From: Bacteroidetes bacterium RIFCSPLOWO2_12_FULL_37_12
Lineage (GTDB): Bacteria; Bacteroidota; Bacteroidia; 2-12-FULL-37-12
Assembly (NCBI GenBank): GCA_001769655.1
Contig: MEPC01000035.1
Coordinates: 1 to 64,000 of the forward strand
Direction of reading: 5' to 3'
Length of the DNA stretch: 64,000 nt
Part shown: positions 1 to 8,385 of the stretch, piece by piece
Numbering within the stretch: position 1 is the first letter of the stretch
Layout of the letters: each line of letters begins with the position of its first letter
The notes under the pieces: generated by a model
The model's input: only the letters and a program-made list of their open reading frames with translations
What the model was told of the DNA's origin: nothing
Database searches by the model: none
Translations under genes and position numbers: made by a program

Positions 1-146
1 TTTATTTTTTTCTCAACAAAATTTTGGGTGGGGGTTTTTGCGTACTTTCATAAAAAAAATTGCTCAAAACAATATAAAGCGTTATAGAGAATGCTATGGT
101 GACATCTGAATTTCAGACAGTTTTTACGAATGACATAAACTTTTAG

Positions 147-154
147 TATTTTTG
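147..154 (+). promoter_or_regulatory. -7 promoter box before the PIN gene
   Basis: TATTTTTG matches the Bacteroidota sigma-A -7 consensus TAnnTTTG. It ends 4 bases before the ATG at 159, so the transcript would be leaderless or nearly so. No clear -33 TTTG was located. Confidence 0.5.
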
Positions 155-158
155 TACA

Positions 159-623
159 ATGAAAATATATGCAGATACTTCAGCAATTGGTGGTTGCTTT
201 GACGATGAATTTCAACAATGGTCAAACGAACTTTTTGACGAATTCAAAAGTGGTACAGAAACATTGATGCTTTCCGACTTGACAATTCAAGAATTAGAAC
301 TTGGGAGAGAAGAAGTAAGAAACAAAGTAAAAGAAATTCCGAAAATAAATATAATTCACATCAGTATTACAGATGAAGCAATACGTCTTGGCGAAACATA
401 CATAGTAGAGGGTGCATTGACAAACAAAAGTTATAACGATGCTTTACACATTGCGCTTGCGACAATTTTTAACGCAGATGTGTTGACGAGTTGGAACTTT
501 AGACACATTGTAAATCTTAACCGAATACGGCTATACAATTCTATTAACCTACGGCTTGGTTACAGAATTATTGAAATACGAACACCAAGAGAAATTCTAA
601 AATCAAAAGATAATGAAAAATAA
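159..623 (+). CDS. PIN-domain protein (VapC-like putative ribonuclease)
   Basis: The 154-residue product has the PIN-fold layout: an N-terminal acidic motif YADTSAIGG (D6), a middle acidic residue in QELELGRE (about residues 44-51), and the C-terminal motif NDALHIALA followed by TSWNFRHI (about 93-115). PIN proteins are Mg-dependent RNases, often toxins of type II toxin-antitoxin pairs. The downstream small gene at 613 overlaps its 3' end by 11 bases, a coupling typical of such pairs. The gene lies in an accessory patch before the ribosomal operon and is followed by a 70-bp repeat that also marks the 28-30 kb island. Family assignment is firm; activity as a toxin is inferred. Confidence 0.8.
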   Translation: MKIYADTSAIGGCFDDEFQQWSNELFDEFKSGTETLMLSDLTIQELELGREEVRNKVKEIPKINIIHISITDEAIRLGETYIVEGALTNKSYNDALHIALATIFNADVLTSWNFRHIVNLNRIRLYNSINLRLGYRIIEIRTPREILKSKDNEK

Positions 624-771
624 CAAAAAATTTGACGCAGTTCAAATGATGCGAAACGTTCGGGAAAAGTTAAGTGAAAAATATTGGAAGCATCCCGACA
701 TTTTGAAAAGAGAAATGGAAAGCATCCGCAAAAAATACAACATCAAACCACAGACATTAGAAATAGCTTGA
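613..771 (+). CDS. Small 52-aa protein, putative antitoxin partner of the PIN protein
   Basis: An ATG at 613 opens a frame of 52 codons ending in TGA at 769-771, overlapping the PIN gene by 11 bases in another frame. The product is basic and helix-prone (it starts MKNNKKFDAVQMMRNVRE and ends KPQTLEIA) with no recognisable DNA-binding fold. Short proteins of this kind commonly sit directly behind PIN genes in Bacteroidota. Tight overlap and coherent composition support it as real; an antitoxin role is inferred from position only. Confidence 0.55.
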   Translation: MKNNKKFDAVQMMRNVREKLSEKYWKHPDILKREMESIRKKYNIKPQTLEIA

Positions 772-790
772 CCGGCTGAGAGGCACTTCT

Positions 791-865
791 GCTAACAACC
801 AAGGCATCGTTGCGTCCTTACGACATGAAATTCAGCCACTTTTGCACTGAATCTGCCTCTTGCGG
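791..865. repeat. Copy 1 of the ~70-bp cassette-end repeat
   Basis: It begins with GCTAACAACCAAGGC and contains ATTCAG and CTGAAT as inverted halves. It is nearly identical to segments at 1470, 28413 and 29551. Each copy starts on a (C)TAAC motif immediately 3' of an accessory gene, here 20 bases after the PIN-partner gene. Likely the left half of an attC-like site or a related mobile repeat. Confidence 0.75.
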
Positions 866-967
866 TATTTATATTGTTTACGCTTTAAAAAATTGAAGAA
901 GAGAACTCATTTACTTCGGACGCTCTGGCGCTTCCAAAGTGGAACAATGAACATTAAAATTTAAGAT

Positions 968-1342
968 ATGAAAACAACACCTGAACACGATGAACGTATT
1001 GCAAATATGATATTTGCTTCAGTTTATCCGCACTATATTACAAAAGTTGTGAATAAAGGCAGAACAAAAGAAGAATTGCATCAAGTAGTAGAGTGGCTGA
1101 CTGGTTTTAACAATAAAAAACTACAAGAACTCATAGACGAGAAAGTAACTTTTAAAAAATTCTTTAAGACCGCAAAATTGAATCCAAATGCTAACCTCAT
1201 AACAGGAATAATTTGTGGTTATAGGATAGAAGAAATTGAAAATCCAATAACTAAACAAGCAAGGTATTTAGACAAGTTGGTGGACGAATTGGCGAAAGGA
1301 AAAAAAATGGAAAAAATATTAAGAGTTGCAAAAAACGAATAA
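968..1342 (+). CDS. DUF2200 family protein
   Basis: The 124-residue product matches what I know of DUF2200 across its length: HDERIANMIFASVYPHY at the start, GRTKEELHQVVEWLTGF in the middle, VTFKKFFKTAKLNPNA, then ICGYRIEEIENP and RYLDKLVDELAKGKKMEKIL at the end. The function is unknown; the fold is small and mostly helical. It is a frequent accessory gene with scattered distribution. Here it stands alone between two copies of the 70-bp repeat, consistent with a cassette-borne gene, although no matching upstream boundary motif is visible. No convincing promoter was found before it. Confidence 0.85.
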   Translation: MKTTPEHDERIANMIFASVYPHYITKVVNKGRTKEELHQVVEWLTGFNNKKLQELIDEKVTFKKFFKTAKLNPNANLITGIICGYRIEEIENPITKQARYLDKLVDELAKGKKMEKILRVAKNE

Positions 1343-1653
1343 CTTCCAAATTTTCAGAACGAAACTAAACAAACAAGAACAAACAAAATATAACCGCTTG
1401 AAAAAAATCAAACCGATGATATTACAAAGATTCGGATTGAACGATAAATACAAAATATAAAAACTGCCCTTAACAACTAAAGCATCGTTGCACCCTTACA
1501 ACATGCAATTCAGCCAATTTTGCACCCCAGAAACGCTAATTCGACGGCTATTGGTCTGGGTGAGGTCGGAGTAAATGATGCTTTTTGCACTTAGTCGAAC
1601 TATAGTTGTAAAAATAATTTCACCACAAGTTTTTTTTACTGATTTTCTTTTAT
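1343..1653. other. Gene-free stretch before the ribosomal operon
   Basis: It holds AT-rich sequence with no convincing gene, the second 70-bp repeat copy (1470-1528), and a segment reading GGTCTGGGTGAGGTCGG (1552-1568) that resembles a motif also present near 12693. A short frame ending near 1458 could be a remnant of a lost gene, but it is too short to call. Confidence 0.5.
1470..1528. repeat. Copy 2 of the ~70-bp cassette-end repeat, diverged and shorter
   Basis: It begins TTAACAACTAAAGCATCG and keeps CATGCAATTCAGCCA, but loses similarity after TTTTGCAC. It lies 128 bases after the DUF2200 stop codon. It is more degenerate than the other three copies. Confidence 0.65.
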
Positions 1654-1661
1654 TACCTTTG
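1654..1661 (+). promoter_or_regulatory. -7 box of the rplC-rpsN operon promoter
   Basis: TACCTTTG followed by CACCCC fits the Bacteroidota TAnnTTTG box and lies 19 bases before the rplC ATG. It gives the truncated ribosomal operon its own promoter, which matters because rpsJ does not precede rplC here. Confidence 0.65.
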
Positions 1662-1680
1662 CACCCCATTCAAAAAAACT

Positions 1681-2298
1681 ATGCCCGGTTTAATAGGTAA
1701 AAAAATTGGAATGACACGGCTTTTCGATAAGGAAGGCAAAAATATCCCATGTACTGTGTTACAGGTAGGTCCTTGTGTAGTTACACAGGTTAAAACCGTT
1801 GAAAATGAGGGGTATAACGCTGTTCAATTAGCGTTTGACGATAAGAAAGTTAAATCCAGTAATAAGGCAGAATCTGGTCGTTTTAAGAAAATAAATTCAA
1901 CCCCAAAGTGGAAGGTAAAAGAGTTTTCCGGTTACGATAATCCCTTTAATCCAGGAGATACGTTGGATGTTTCATTTTTTAAGGAAGGTGAAAAAATTAA
2001 TGCCATCGGTATTTCAAAAGGGAAAGGTTTTCAGGGAGTTGTAAGAAGACACCATTTCAGCGGTGTAGGTGGTCAAACCCACGGACAGCATAATCGAGTT
2101 CGTCACCCCGGCTCTTCCGGCGCTTCTTCTTTCCCATCCAAAGTTGTTAAAGGAATGCGTATGGCAGGCAGAATGGGTGGTGACCAGGTGACGTTGAAAA
2201 ATCTCCAGGTGGTAAAAATTTACCCCGAGGAGAATTTGTTAATCTTAAAAGGATGCGTACCAGGTCCTAAAAATAAATATATCATTCTTGAAAAGTAA
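1681..2298 (+). CDS. rplC: 50S ribosomal protein L3
   Basis: L3 binds 23S rRNA near the peptidyl-transferase centre and nucleates 50S assembly. The 205-residue protein starts [15 protein letters not shown] and carries the conserved loop [16 protein letters not shown] (about residues 130-145), whose tip reaches the catalytic core. Its length is normal. It is the first gene of the operon; in most bacteria rpsJ would lie directly upstream, but here an accessory region does. It is followed 4 bases later by rplD. Confidence 0.98.
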   Translation: MPGLIGKKIGMTRLFDKEGKNIPCTVLQVGPCVVTQVKTVENEGYNAVQLAFDDKKVKSSNKAESGRFKKINSTPKWKVKEFSGYDNPFNPGDTLDVSFFKEGEKINAIGISKGKGFQGVVRRHHFSGVGGQTHGQHNRVRHPGSSGASSFPSKVVKGMRMAGRMGGDQVTLKNLQVVKIYPEENLLILKGCVPGPKNKYIILEK

Positions 2299-2302
2299 CA
2301 CC

Positions 2303-2932
2303 ATGGAACTTAACATACATAATAAAAACGGAGAAGATACCGGTAGGAAAGTAAATCTGAATGATGAGGTTTTTGCTATTCAACCAAATGACCATGCAAT
2401 CTATCTCGATGTAAAACAATATTTGGCAAATCAAAGACAAGGTACTCATAAGGCAAAAGAAAAAGCAGAAGTAAGTTATTCCACAAAAAAAATCAAGAGA
2501 CAAAAAGGAACAGGTACAGCAAGAGCAGGTAGTATTAAGAGTCCTACGTTTGTGGGAGGCGGTAGAGTTTTTGGACCCAGACCAAGAGATTATAATTTCA
2601 AACTGAACAAAAAAGTCAAAAAACTTGCACGCCAATCGGCATTCAGTTATTTGGTAAAAGAAAACCGTTTAAAAATAGTAGAAGATTTTTCTACAGATAC
2701 GGTTAAAACCAAAGAATTTATTCAAATTCTTAAAAATCTCAAGCTTGAAAAAAGGAAGTCATTGTTGATTTTTCCATCCGTTCACGAAAATGTCCGTTTG
2801 TCAAGCAGAAATATTCCTTACACGAATGTTATTTCTGTAAATAATATTTCAACTTACACTTTATTGAACACAGACATGGTGGTATTAAGTGAATCGGGAA
2901 TTGAATTAATTGAAAAAACGCTGAATAACTAA
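2303..2932 (+). CDS. rplD: 50S ribosomal protein L4
   Basis: L4 binds 23S rRNA domain I and lines the exit tunnel with its extended loop. The motif QKGTGTARAGSIKSP and the GGGRVFGPRPRDY segment (about residues 70-95) are typical. I chose the ATG at 2303, four bases after the rplC stop; a frame-compatible ATG at 2288 would overlap rplC and add five atypical residues. The 209-aa length fits the family. In some bacteria L4 also represses its own operon; no leader structure for that is visible here. Confidence 0.97.
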   Translation: MELNIHNKNGEDTGRKVNLNDEVFAIQPNDHAIYLDVKQYLANQRQGTHKAKEKAEVSYSTKKIKRQKGTGTARAGSIKSPTFVGGGRVFGPRPRDYNFKLNKKVKKLARQSAFSYLVKENRLKIVEDFSTDTVKTKEFIQILKNLKLEKRKSLLIFPSVHENVRLSSRNIPYTNVISVNNISTYTLLNTDMVVLSESGIELIEKTLNN

Positions 2933-2933
2933 C

Positions 2934-3224
2934 ATGAATATTCTAATTAAGCCACTAACTACAGAAAAGCTTACCAAACAAACTGGTAATATAAAATTGT
3001 ATGGGTTTGTAGTGGATAGAAGAGCCAATAAAATAGATGTAAAAAACGCAGTAGAAAGATCGTATGGAGTAAATGTGGACGATGTAAGAACCATGAATTA
3101 TAAACCAAAGAATAAATCGCGGATGACAAAAACAGGAATTATTTCAGGTAAAACAAAATCAGTAAAAAAAGCAATTGTTACCCTGAAAACAGGAGAAGAA
3201 ATTGATTTTTACGCAACCGTGTAA
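2934..3224 (+). CDS. rplW: 50S ribosomal protein L23
   Basis: L23 sits at the tunnel exit and docks trigger factor and SRP. The 96-residue protein starts MNILIKPLTTEK and contains VDRRANKIDVKNAVERSYGV, the usual L23 core. It begins one base after rplD ends. The stop codon abuts a palindromic repeat separating it from rplB. Confidence 0.97.
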   Translation: MNILIKPLTTEKLTKQTGNIKLYGFVVDRRANKIDVKNAVERSYGVNVDDVRTMNYKPKNKSRMTKTGIISGKTKSVKKAIVTLKTGEEIDFYATV

Positions 3225-3272
3225 AAACACGGTACCCCGTGTATCTTTGTAAAAACACGGTGCTCCGTGTTT
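3224..3272. repeat. Two palindromes flanking a -7-like box between rplW and rplB
   Basis: Two near-copies of AAAACACGGTACCCCGTGT occur at 3224-3242 and 3251-3272 (the second reads CACGGTGCTCCGTG). Each can form a hairpin. Between them lies TATCTTTG (3242-3249), a match to the TAnnTTTG promoter box. It could be an internal promoter, an RNA processing site or simply an inserted repeat. Confidence 0.65.
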
Positions 3273-3285
3273 AACTATAGAACAA

Positions 3286-4110
3286 ATGGCACTAAAGCAA
3301 TTAAATCCAACCACACCCGGTCAGCGGCACAGATTAGCTCCGGTTTTTGATGATATTACCCAGGTAAAACCCGAGCGCACTCTTGTTTTTGGCTACAAAG
3401 GTTCTGGAGGGAGGAACAATACAGGTAAAAGAACCATGCGGTATATTGGGGGTGGACACAAAAAACTTTTGCGTTTGATAGATTTTTATCGTGATAAACA
3501 CGGTATCCCTGGTATTGTCAAATCCATTGAATATGATCCAAACAGAACTGCACGAATTGCACTCGTTCATTATTCAGATGGAGAAAAAAAATATATTTTG
3601 GCTCCTAAAGGATTGAAAGTAAATCAGAAAATTCTCTCTGGGAAAGGCGTTCCACCCGATATTGGAAATTCACTGCCATTAAATGAAATACCAATGGGTA
3701 CATTATTACATAATGTTGAACTTCATCCTGGAAGAGGTGCGGCAATGGCAAGAAGTGCAGGAACGTATGTGCAACTGCTTGCAAAAGAAGGAAACTTAGC
3801 CACACTTCGTTTACCTTCCGGTGAAATGAGAATGGTAAGTGAAAATTGCTTTGCAACGGTTGGTACGGTTTCAAATGAAGACCACATGAATGAAAAAATC
3901 GGTAAGGCAGGAAGAAACAGATGGCTGGGAAGAAGACCACGAACAAGAGGGGTTGCTATGAATCCCGTTGATCATCCTATGGGTGGGGGAGAAGGAAAAG
4001 CATCCGGAGGTCATCCACGTTCCAGAAAGGGCTTGTATGCTAAAGGATTGAAAACACGAAATAGAAAAAAACGCTCTAACCAATTTATATTGCAGAGAAG
4101 AAAGAAATAA
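3286..4110 (+). CDS. rplB: 50S ribosomal protein L2
   Basis: L2 is required for subunit association and peptidyl transfer. The 274-residue protein has the family hallmarks: [18 protein letters not shown] near residues 44-61, [21 protein letters not shown] in the middle, and the C-terminal [19 protein letters not shown], which holds the conserved histidine near the peptidyl-transferase centre. Length and ends are normal. It is separated from rplW by 61 bases of palindromic repeat. Confidence 0.98.
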   Translation: MALKQLNPTTPGQRHRLAPVFDDITQVKPERTLVFGYKGSGGRNNTGKRTMRYIGGGHKKLLRLIDFYRDKHGIPGIVKSIEYDPNRTARIALVHYSDGEKKYILAPKGLKVNQKILSGKGVPPDIGNSLPLNEIPMGTLLHNVELHPGRGAAMARSAGTYVQLLAKEGNLATLRLPSGEMRMVSENCFATVGTVSNEDHMNEKIGKAGRNRWLGRRPRTRGVAMNPVDHPMGGGEGKASGGHPRSRKGLYAKGLKTRNRKKRSNQFILQRRKK

Positions 4111-4179
4111 ATAGTTACTCGTTCTCGCCCTTTTTCATGTTGGAAAGGGGATGGAAGAGATAGAAATTAGAAATTCATT

Positions 4180-4485
4180 ATGTCACGTTCAGTAAAAAAA
4201 GGACCTTATATTGATTTCCGTTTGGAAAAAAAGATACAGGTTTTGAATGATTCAGGTAAAAAAAATGTAATTAAAACCTGGTCACGCCGTTCCACAATTT
4301 CACCCGATTTTGTAGGACACACTTTTGCCATTCATAATGGGAATAAGTTTATTCCTGTTTACGTGACAGAAAACATGGTAGGTCATAAATTAGGAGAATT
4401 TGCTCCTACCCGGATTTTCAGAGGACATCCGATTAAGAAAATTGCGGAAACTCCTGCTCCCTCTTCAGGTCAAGATAACAAATAA
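4180..4485 (+). CDS. rpsS: 30S ribosomal protein S19
   Basis: S19 binds the 16S 3' domain and contacts S13 at the subunit head. The protein starts [12 protein letters not shown] and has [22 protein letters not shown] and [11 protein letters not shown], the usual S19 core. It has a short proline/serine-containing tail ([12 protein letters not shown]), making it 101 residues rather than about 92. rplV starts 2 bases after it. Confidence 0.97.
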   Translation: MSRSVKKGPYIDFRLEKKIQVLNDSGKKNVIKTWSRRSTISPDFVGHTFAIHNGNKFIPVYVTENMVGHKLGEFAPTRIFRGHPIKKIAETPAPSSGQDNK

Positions 4486-4487
4486 TC

Positions 4488-4871
4488 ATGGAAGCAACTG
4501 CTAAATTAAATAATGTTCCCACCTCTCCACGTAAAATGCGATATGTGGCTGATACAATTCGTGGAAAAAGTGTTAACGAAGCATTAGGTCTGTTGAAATA
4601 CTTACCTAATCATGCCTCAAGAAAACTTGAAAAATTGTTGCTTTCCTGCATTTCAAATTGGGGAGTTAAACATGAAAAAGATCCAGGCAGAGCCGATTTG
4701 TATGTTAAATCCTTGTTTGTTGGTGAAGGTAGAATGTTAAAAAGATTGGTGACAGCACCCCAGGGTAGAGGATATCAGATGCGAAAGAGATCAAATCATG
4801 TGACAATGGTAATTGATACGAAAGTGACGAAAGAGGTTGTGGAAGAAAAAAGTGAGGTAGTTGCTAGTTAA
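4488..4871 (+). CDS. rplV: 50S ribosomal protein L22
   Basis: L22 lines the exit tunnel with a beta-hairpin loop. The core reads SPRKMRYVADTIRGKSVNEA near the start and GRGYQMRKRSNHVTMVI near residues 94-110, the hairpin and conserved C-terminal strand. The acidic tail (VVEEKSEVVAS) is an extension. The 127-aa length is in range for Bacteroidota. Confidence 0.96.
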   Translation: MEATAKLNNVPTSPRKMRYVADTIRGKSVNEALGLLKYLPNHASRKLEKLLLSCISNWGVKHEKDPGRADLYVKSLFVGEGRMLKRLVTAPQGRGYQMRKRSNHVTMVIDTKVTKEVVEEKSEVVAS

Positions 4872-4939
4872 AAACATTATAAGTTTTTTAAGTTTTACAA
4901 TATTCAAATTTCATTTCACAATTAATATTCAAAAATAAT

Positions 4940-5683
4940 ATGGGTCAGAAAGTAAATCCTTTAAGTTTTAGATTAGGTGTCATCCGTGGATGGGAATCTA
5001 ATTGGTTTGGTGGAGATGATTTTGCTGAAAAAATTGTCGAAGATGATAAAATCAGAAAATATTTGGATGCCAGAATTCCTAAAGGAGGTATTTCGAAAAT
5101 TGTAATTGAAAGAACCATTAAGCGTATCACGTTAACCATTCATACTTCACGTCCGGGAATTGTTATTGGAAAAGGGGGAGGAGAAGTGGATAAAATCAAA
5201 GAAGAACTCCAAAAAATCACAAAAAAAGAAGTTCAGATTAATATTTTTGAAGTCAAAAGACCTGAATTGAATGCAAAATTAGTAGCGGATATGGTTGCTC
5301 AGCAAATCGAGGGGAGAATTTCCTATCGCCGTGCCATGAAAACAGCCATTGCCTCTACTATGCGCATGGGCGCTGAAGGAATAAAAATAGTTGTATCCGG
5401 ACGATTGGCGGGTGTTGAAATGGCAAGAACCGAGGAATATAAAGAAGGTAGAGTTCCTTTACATACACTTCGCGCGAATATTGATTATGCACTTTCCGAG
5501 GCACATACCATTTATGGGAAAATAGGAGTAAAAGTTTGGATTTGTCTGGGAGAGGTCTTTGGAAAAATTGATTTTTCACCGGAATCAGTTAATACTGCTT
5601 CTGGTGTTACCAAGCAAGACAACGCCGGAGGAGGATATAAAGGTGGAAAAGGTAGAAATAAAGACAGGAAGGTTATGGCGTAG
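4940..5683 (+). CDS. rpsC: 30S ribosomal protein S3
   Basis: S3 forms part of the mRNA entry channel and has helicase function with S4 and S5. The type-2 KH domain motif [14 protein letters not shown] is at about residues 73-86, and the C-terminal domain carries [20 protein letters not shown] and [14 protein letters not shown] glycine/lysine-rich tail ends the 247-aa protein. The 98 bases to rplP contain a pair of palindromes. Confidence 0.97.
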   Translation: MGQKVNPLSFRLGVIRGWESNWFGGDDFAEKIVEDDKIRKYLDARIPKGGISKIVIERTIKRITLTIHTSRPGIVIGKGGGEVDKIKEELQKITKKEVQINIFEVKRPELNAKLVADMVAQQIEGRISYRRAMKTAIASTMRMGAEGIKIVVSGRLAGVEMARTEEYKEGRVPLHTLRANIDYALSEAHTIYGKIGVKVWICLGEVFGKIDFSPESVNTASGVTKQDNAGGGYKGGKGRNKDRKVMA

Positions 5684-5700
5684 GCAAGGAAAAATATTTA

Positions 5701-5754
5701 AAAAACCTTCAAGGTTTAGTACAGAATTGAAGCACAGGAAAACCTTGAAGGTTT
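5701..5754. repeat. Paired palindromes between rpsC and rplP
   Basis: AAACCTTCAAGGTTT (5703-5717) and AAACCTTGAAGGTTT (5740-5754) flank 22 bases. Each is a small palindrome, and the two can also pair with one another into a larger stem. Such repeats are common between Bacteroidota genes but unusual inside a ribosomal operon. Confidence 0.65.
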
Positions 5755-5781
5755 GTATTAGTTTAGAAAATAGAAAATTCC

Positions 5782-6204
5782 ATGTTACAACCAAAAAAAA
5801 CAAATTTCAGAAAACAGCAGAAAGGAAGAAATAAAGGAATTGCCACTCGTGGTACTGAGTTAAGCTTTGGCAATTTCGGTATGAAAGCGGTTGAAAGAGG
5901 TCATTTGACCGGACGACAGATTGAAGCGGCGAGAGTTGCTCTTTCGAGGGCACTCAAGAGAGAAGGTCAGGTGTGGATCCGGATATTTCCTGATAAACCT
6001 ATTACAAAAAAGCCGGCTGAAGTAAGAATGGGTAAAGGTAAAGGCGCTCCTGACCATTGGGTAGCTGTTGTAAAACCAGGAACTATTTTGATGGAAGCAG
6101 ATGGCATTGACATGGCTACTGTAAAAGAATCGTTACGGCTTGCCGCTCAGAAATTGCCAGTTGTTTGCAAATTTGTCATGAGACGCGATTATAATGGTAA
6201 TTAA
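5782..6204 (+). CDS. rplP: 50S ribosomal protein L16
   Basis: L16 helps organise the A-site tRNA binding region and 5S rRNA contacts. The 140-residue protein starts [19 protein letters not shown] and carries [19 protein letters not shown] and [19 protein letters not shown], which are diagnostic. The ATG at 5782 gives the normal start. Confidence 0.98.
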   Translation: MLQPKKTNFRKQQKGRNKGIATRGTELSFGNFGMKAVERGHLTGRQIEAARVALSRALKREGQVWIRIFPDKPITKKPAEVRMGKGKGAPDHWVAVVKPGTILMEADGIDMATVKESLRLAAQKLPVVCKFVMRRDYNGN

Positions 6205-6219
6205 TTATTTTTTTTGATC

Positions 6220-6432
6220 ATGAAAAACAGCGATATCAGATTATTAACCGAACAGGAAATTGATGAAAAAATTTCTTCTGAAATGTCCAATCTTCAGAAA
6301 TTCAGATTTGCTCACGCTGTTTCCCCTGTAGAGAATCCTTCAAGCATTAAAAAAACAAAACGGCTGATTGCCCGGCTTCATACAGAATTAAGAACAAGGG
6401 AACTGAAAGAGGAATTGAACGCAGTCAAATAA
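6220..6432 (+). CDS. rpmC: 50S ribosomal protein L29
   Basis: L29 is a small helical-hairpin protein next to L23 at the tunnel exit. I use the ATG at 6220 (MKNSDIRLLTEQEI); a TTG two codons upstream also keeps frame but is less likely. The C-terminal helix has KTKRLIARLHTELRTRE, the usual L29 signature. Length 70 aa. Confidence 0.95.
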   Translation: MKNSDIRLLTEQEIDEKISSEMSNLQKFRFAHAVSPVENPSSIKKTKRLIARLHTELRTRELKEELNAVK

Positions 6433-6474
6433 TTTTATACAACTCAATAAACATAAAACTGAATCTCATAACTC

Positions 6475-6747
6475 GTGGAACAAACAACATCAATAAAACG
6501 CAACTTACGCAAAGAAAGAGTAGGACGTGTTGTAAGCAACAAAATGAAAAAAACAATTACTGTTGCTGTGGAAAGAAGAGTGAAACATCCTATGTACGGT
6601 AAATTTATCCACAAGACCTCACATTTCATGGCTCACGATGAAACCAATACATGTCAGGAAGGTGACTTGGTAAAAATAGCTGAAACAAGACCTCTCAGCA
6701 AATTAAAACGCTGGAGATTAGTAGAAATTCTGGAAAAAGTTAAGTAA
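6475..6747 (+). CDS. rpsQ: 30S ribosomal protein S17
   Basis: S17 is an OB-fold primary 16S-binding protein. The product contains [19 protein letters not shown] and [19 protein letters not shown], both typical. The only reasonable start is GTG at 6475, giving 90 aa; no in-frame ATG precedes the conserved core. rplN starts 2 bases after its stop. Confidence 0.96.
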   Translation: MEQTTSIKRNLRKERVGRVVSNKMKKTITVAVERRVKHPMYGKFIHKTSHFMAHDETNTCQEGDLVKIAETRPLSKLKRWRLVEILEKVK

Positions 6748-6749
6748 TC

Positions 6750-7118
6750 ATGATACAACAAGAATCGCGTTTAAATGTAGCTGATAACAGCGGTGCAAAA
6801 GAAGTACTCTGTATCAGAGTGCTTGGTGGCACCAAAAAAAGATATGCCGGTGTAGGTGACACTATTATCGTAACGGTGAAGGATGCATTGCCTACCGGTA
6901 ATACAAAGAAAAGCACTGTCTCCAAAGCCGTAATCGTCAGAACTAAAAAGGAAATTAAAAGAAAAGATGGATCATATATTCGCTTTGATGATAATGCTGT
7001 TGTACTTTTAACAGCCAACGATGAACCAAGGGGTACACGTATTTTTGGACCCGTAGCAAGAGAACTCCGTGATAAACAGTTTATGAAAATTATTTCGTTG
7101 GCACCGGAAGTAATTTAA
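6750..7118 (+). CDS. rplN: 50S ribosomal protein L14
   Basis: L14 lies at the subunit interface and contacts bridge B8. The 122-residue protein starts [19 protein letters not shown] and ends [18 protein letters not shown], with [18 protein letters not shown] in the middle, all diagnostic. Length and ends are exact for the family. Confidence 0.98.
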   Translation: MIQQESRLNVADNSGAKEVLCIRVLGGTKKRYAGVGDTIIVTVKDALPTGNTKKSTVSKAVIVRTKKEIKRKDGSYIRFDDNAVVLLTANDEPRGTRIFGPVARELRDKQFMKIISLAPEVI

Positions 7119-7158
7119 TTATTAAAGCAATTCCTGAATAAAAAAAATTATCAGTCCA

Positions 7159-7491
7159 ATGAACAGATTCAAATATCATATTAAACGTGGTGACACTGTG
7201 AAAATTCTTTCAGGTAATGCCAGAGGTTCAACAGGAAAAGTCCTTTTTATTGATACCAAAAAATACAGGGCGTTGGTAGAGGGCTTGAATATGGTTACTA
7301 AACATATTAAACCCAAAACAAGTAAGGTAAAACCTGAAGGTGGAATAACCAAAAAAGAAGCATCCATTCATATATCTAATCTTATGCTGGTTGACCCTGC
7401 AACAGGTAAAGCCACCAGAATAGGAAGAAAAATAAATGATAAAGGAAAACTTCAACGATTCTCAAAAGTTACAGGTGAATTTATTAAGTAA
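7159..7491 (+). CDS. rplX: 50S ribosomal protein L24
   Basis: L24 starts 50S assembly by binding the 5' part of 23S rRNA. The KOW motif RGDTVKILSGNARGSTGKV is at about residues 10-28, followed by VEGLNMVTKHIKP and KEASIHISNLML. The 110-residue length is usual. Confidence 0.97.
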   Translation: MNRFKYHIKRGDTVKILSGNARGSTGKVLFIDTKKYRALVEGLNMVTKHIKPKTSKVKPEGGITKKEASIHISNLMLVDPATGKATRIGRKINDKGKLQRFSKVTGEFIK

Positions 7492-7497
7492 TTTTTT

Positions 7498-8049
7498 ATG
7501 ACAACAAATACATCCAGATTAAAATCATTTTATCATAAGGAAATTATTCCGCATTTACAGGAACAATTCAAGTATAAAAACCGCTTTCAGGTTCCACACC
7601 TAGTTAAAATTTGTGTGAATAAGGGTATCGGAGATGCCGTATCTGATAAGAAACTTGTCGAGACGGCTGTTACTGAAATTACCAACATAACCGGTCAGAA
7701 AGCAGTAATCACACGGGCAAAAAAAGATATTTCAAATTTTAAAATCAGGGCTGGCGTTCCGGTTGGCATCAGAGTGACACTGCGAAACAATCAAATGTAT
7801 GAATTTCTCGACCGGCTGGTTTCTGTTTCCATTCCCCGTATCAGGGATTTCAGAGGAATTAACGATAAAGGATTTGATGGACGCGGAAATTATACGTTGG
7901 GAATCCGTGAACAGATAATCTTTCCCGAAATCAGTATTGATAAAGTTACTAAAATCAGCGGGATGGACATTACTTTTGTTACAAGCGCCAAAACAGATAA
8001 AGAGGCATTTGCTTTATTAAAGGAGTTTGGACTTCCATTTAAAAATTAA
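7498..8049 (+). CDS. rplE: 50S ribosomal protein L5
   Basis: L5 binds 5S rRNA and contacts the P-site tRNA. The 183-residue protein contains [38 protein letters not shown] and [19 protein letters not shown], all L5 signatures. It starts with ATG six bases after rplX. Confidence 0.98.
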   Translation: MTTNTSRLKSFYHKEIIPHLQEQFKYKNRFQVPHLVKICVNKGIGDAVSDKKLVETAVTEITNITGQKAVITRAKKDISNFKIRAGVPVGIRVTLRNNQMYEFLDRLVSVSIPRIRDFRGINDKGFDGRGNYTLGIREQIIFPEISIDKVTKISGMDITFVTSAKTDKEAFALLKEFGLPFKN

Positions 8050-8104
8050 TTTATTAATAAAATTTAATGACATGTTGTATCGTGTCTGTTAATTGAAATC
8101 AATC

Positions 8105-8374
8105 ATGGCAAAACTTTCCGTAAAAGTAAGACAATTAAAAAGGCAAAAAACTGTAGCTAAATATGCCAAGAAAAGAAACGATTTGAAGGCAAAAGGCGAT
8201 TACAGGGCGTTGGACAAATTACCTAAAAATGCATCTCCCGTACGGTTACATAACCGTTGTAATATCACCGGAAGACCAAAAGGATACATGAGTGAATTTG
8301 GAATCAGCCGGATACTTTTCCGTGAGTTGGCTTCTGCCGGAAAAATTCCAGGAATGACTAAGTCAAGCTGGTAG
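8105..8374 (+). CDS. rpsN: 30S ribosomal protein S14 (zinc-independent type)
   Basis: S14 contributes to the 30S head. The 89-aa product begins [14 protein letters not shown] from the ATG at 8105; an in-frame ATG at 8093 would add four atypical residues. The core [20 protein letters not shown] lacks the paired CxxC motifs of the short zinc-binding form, so this is the long C-minus form. It ends the operon: the next gene is convergent, 11 bases away, so rpsH and the rest of the spc operon must lie elsewhere. Confidence 0.97.
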   Translation: MAKLSVKVRQLKRQKTVAKYAKKRNDLKAKGDYRALDKLPKNASPVRLHNRCNITGRPKGYMSEFGISRILFRELASAGKIPGMTKSSW

Positions 8375-8385
8375 GTTGTTACATC

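Noticed and set aside
1-158. Left boundary motif of a cassette for the PIN unit (GTTATAGAGAATGC at 81-94)
   Set aside because: It matches the inverse of the right end (CTTCTGCTAAC) only in part, about 8 of 14, which is too weak.
2282-8100. Many 60-140 codon frames opposite or out of frame within the ribosomal operon
   Set aside because: They are shadows of ribosomal genes whose real frames match known families end to end.
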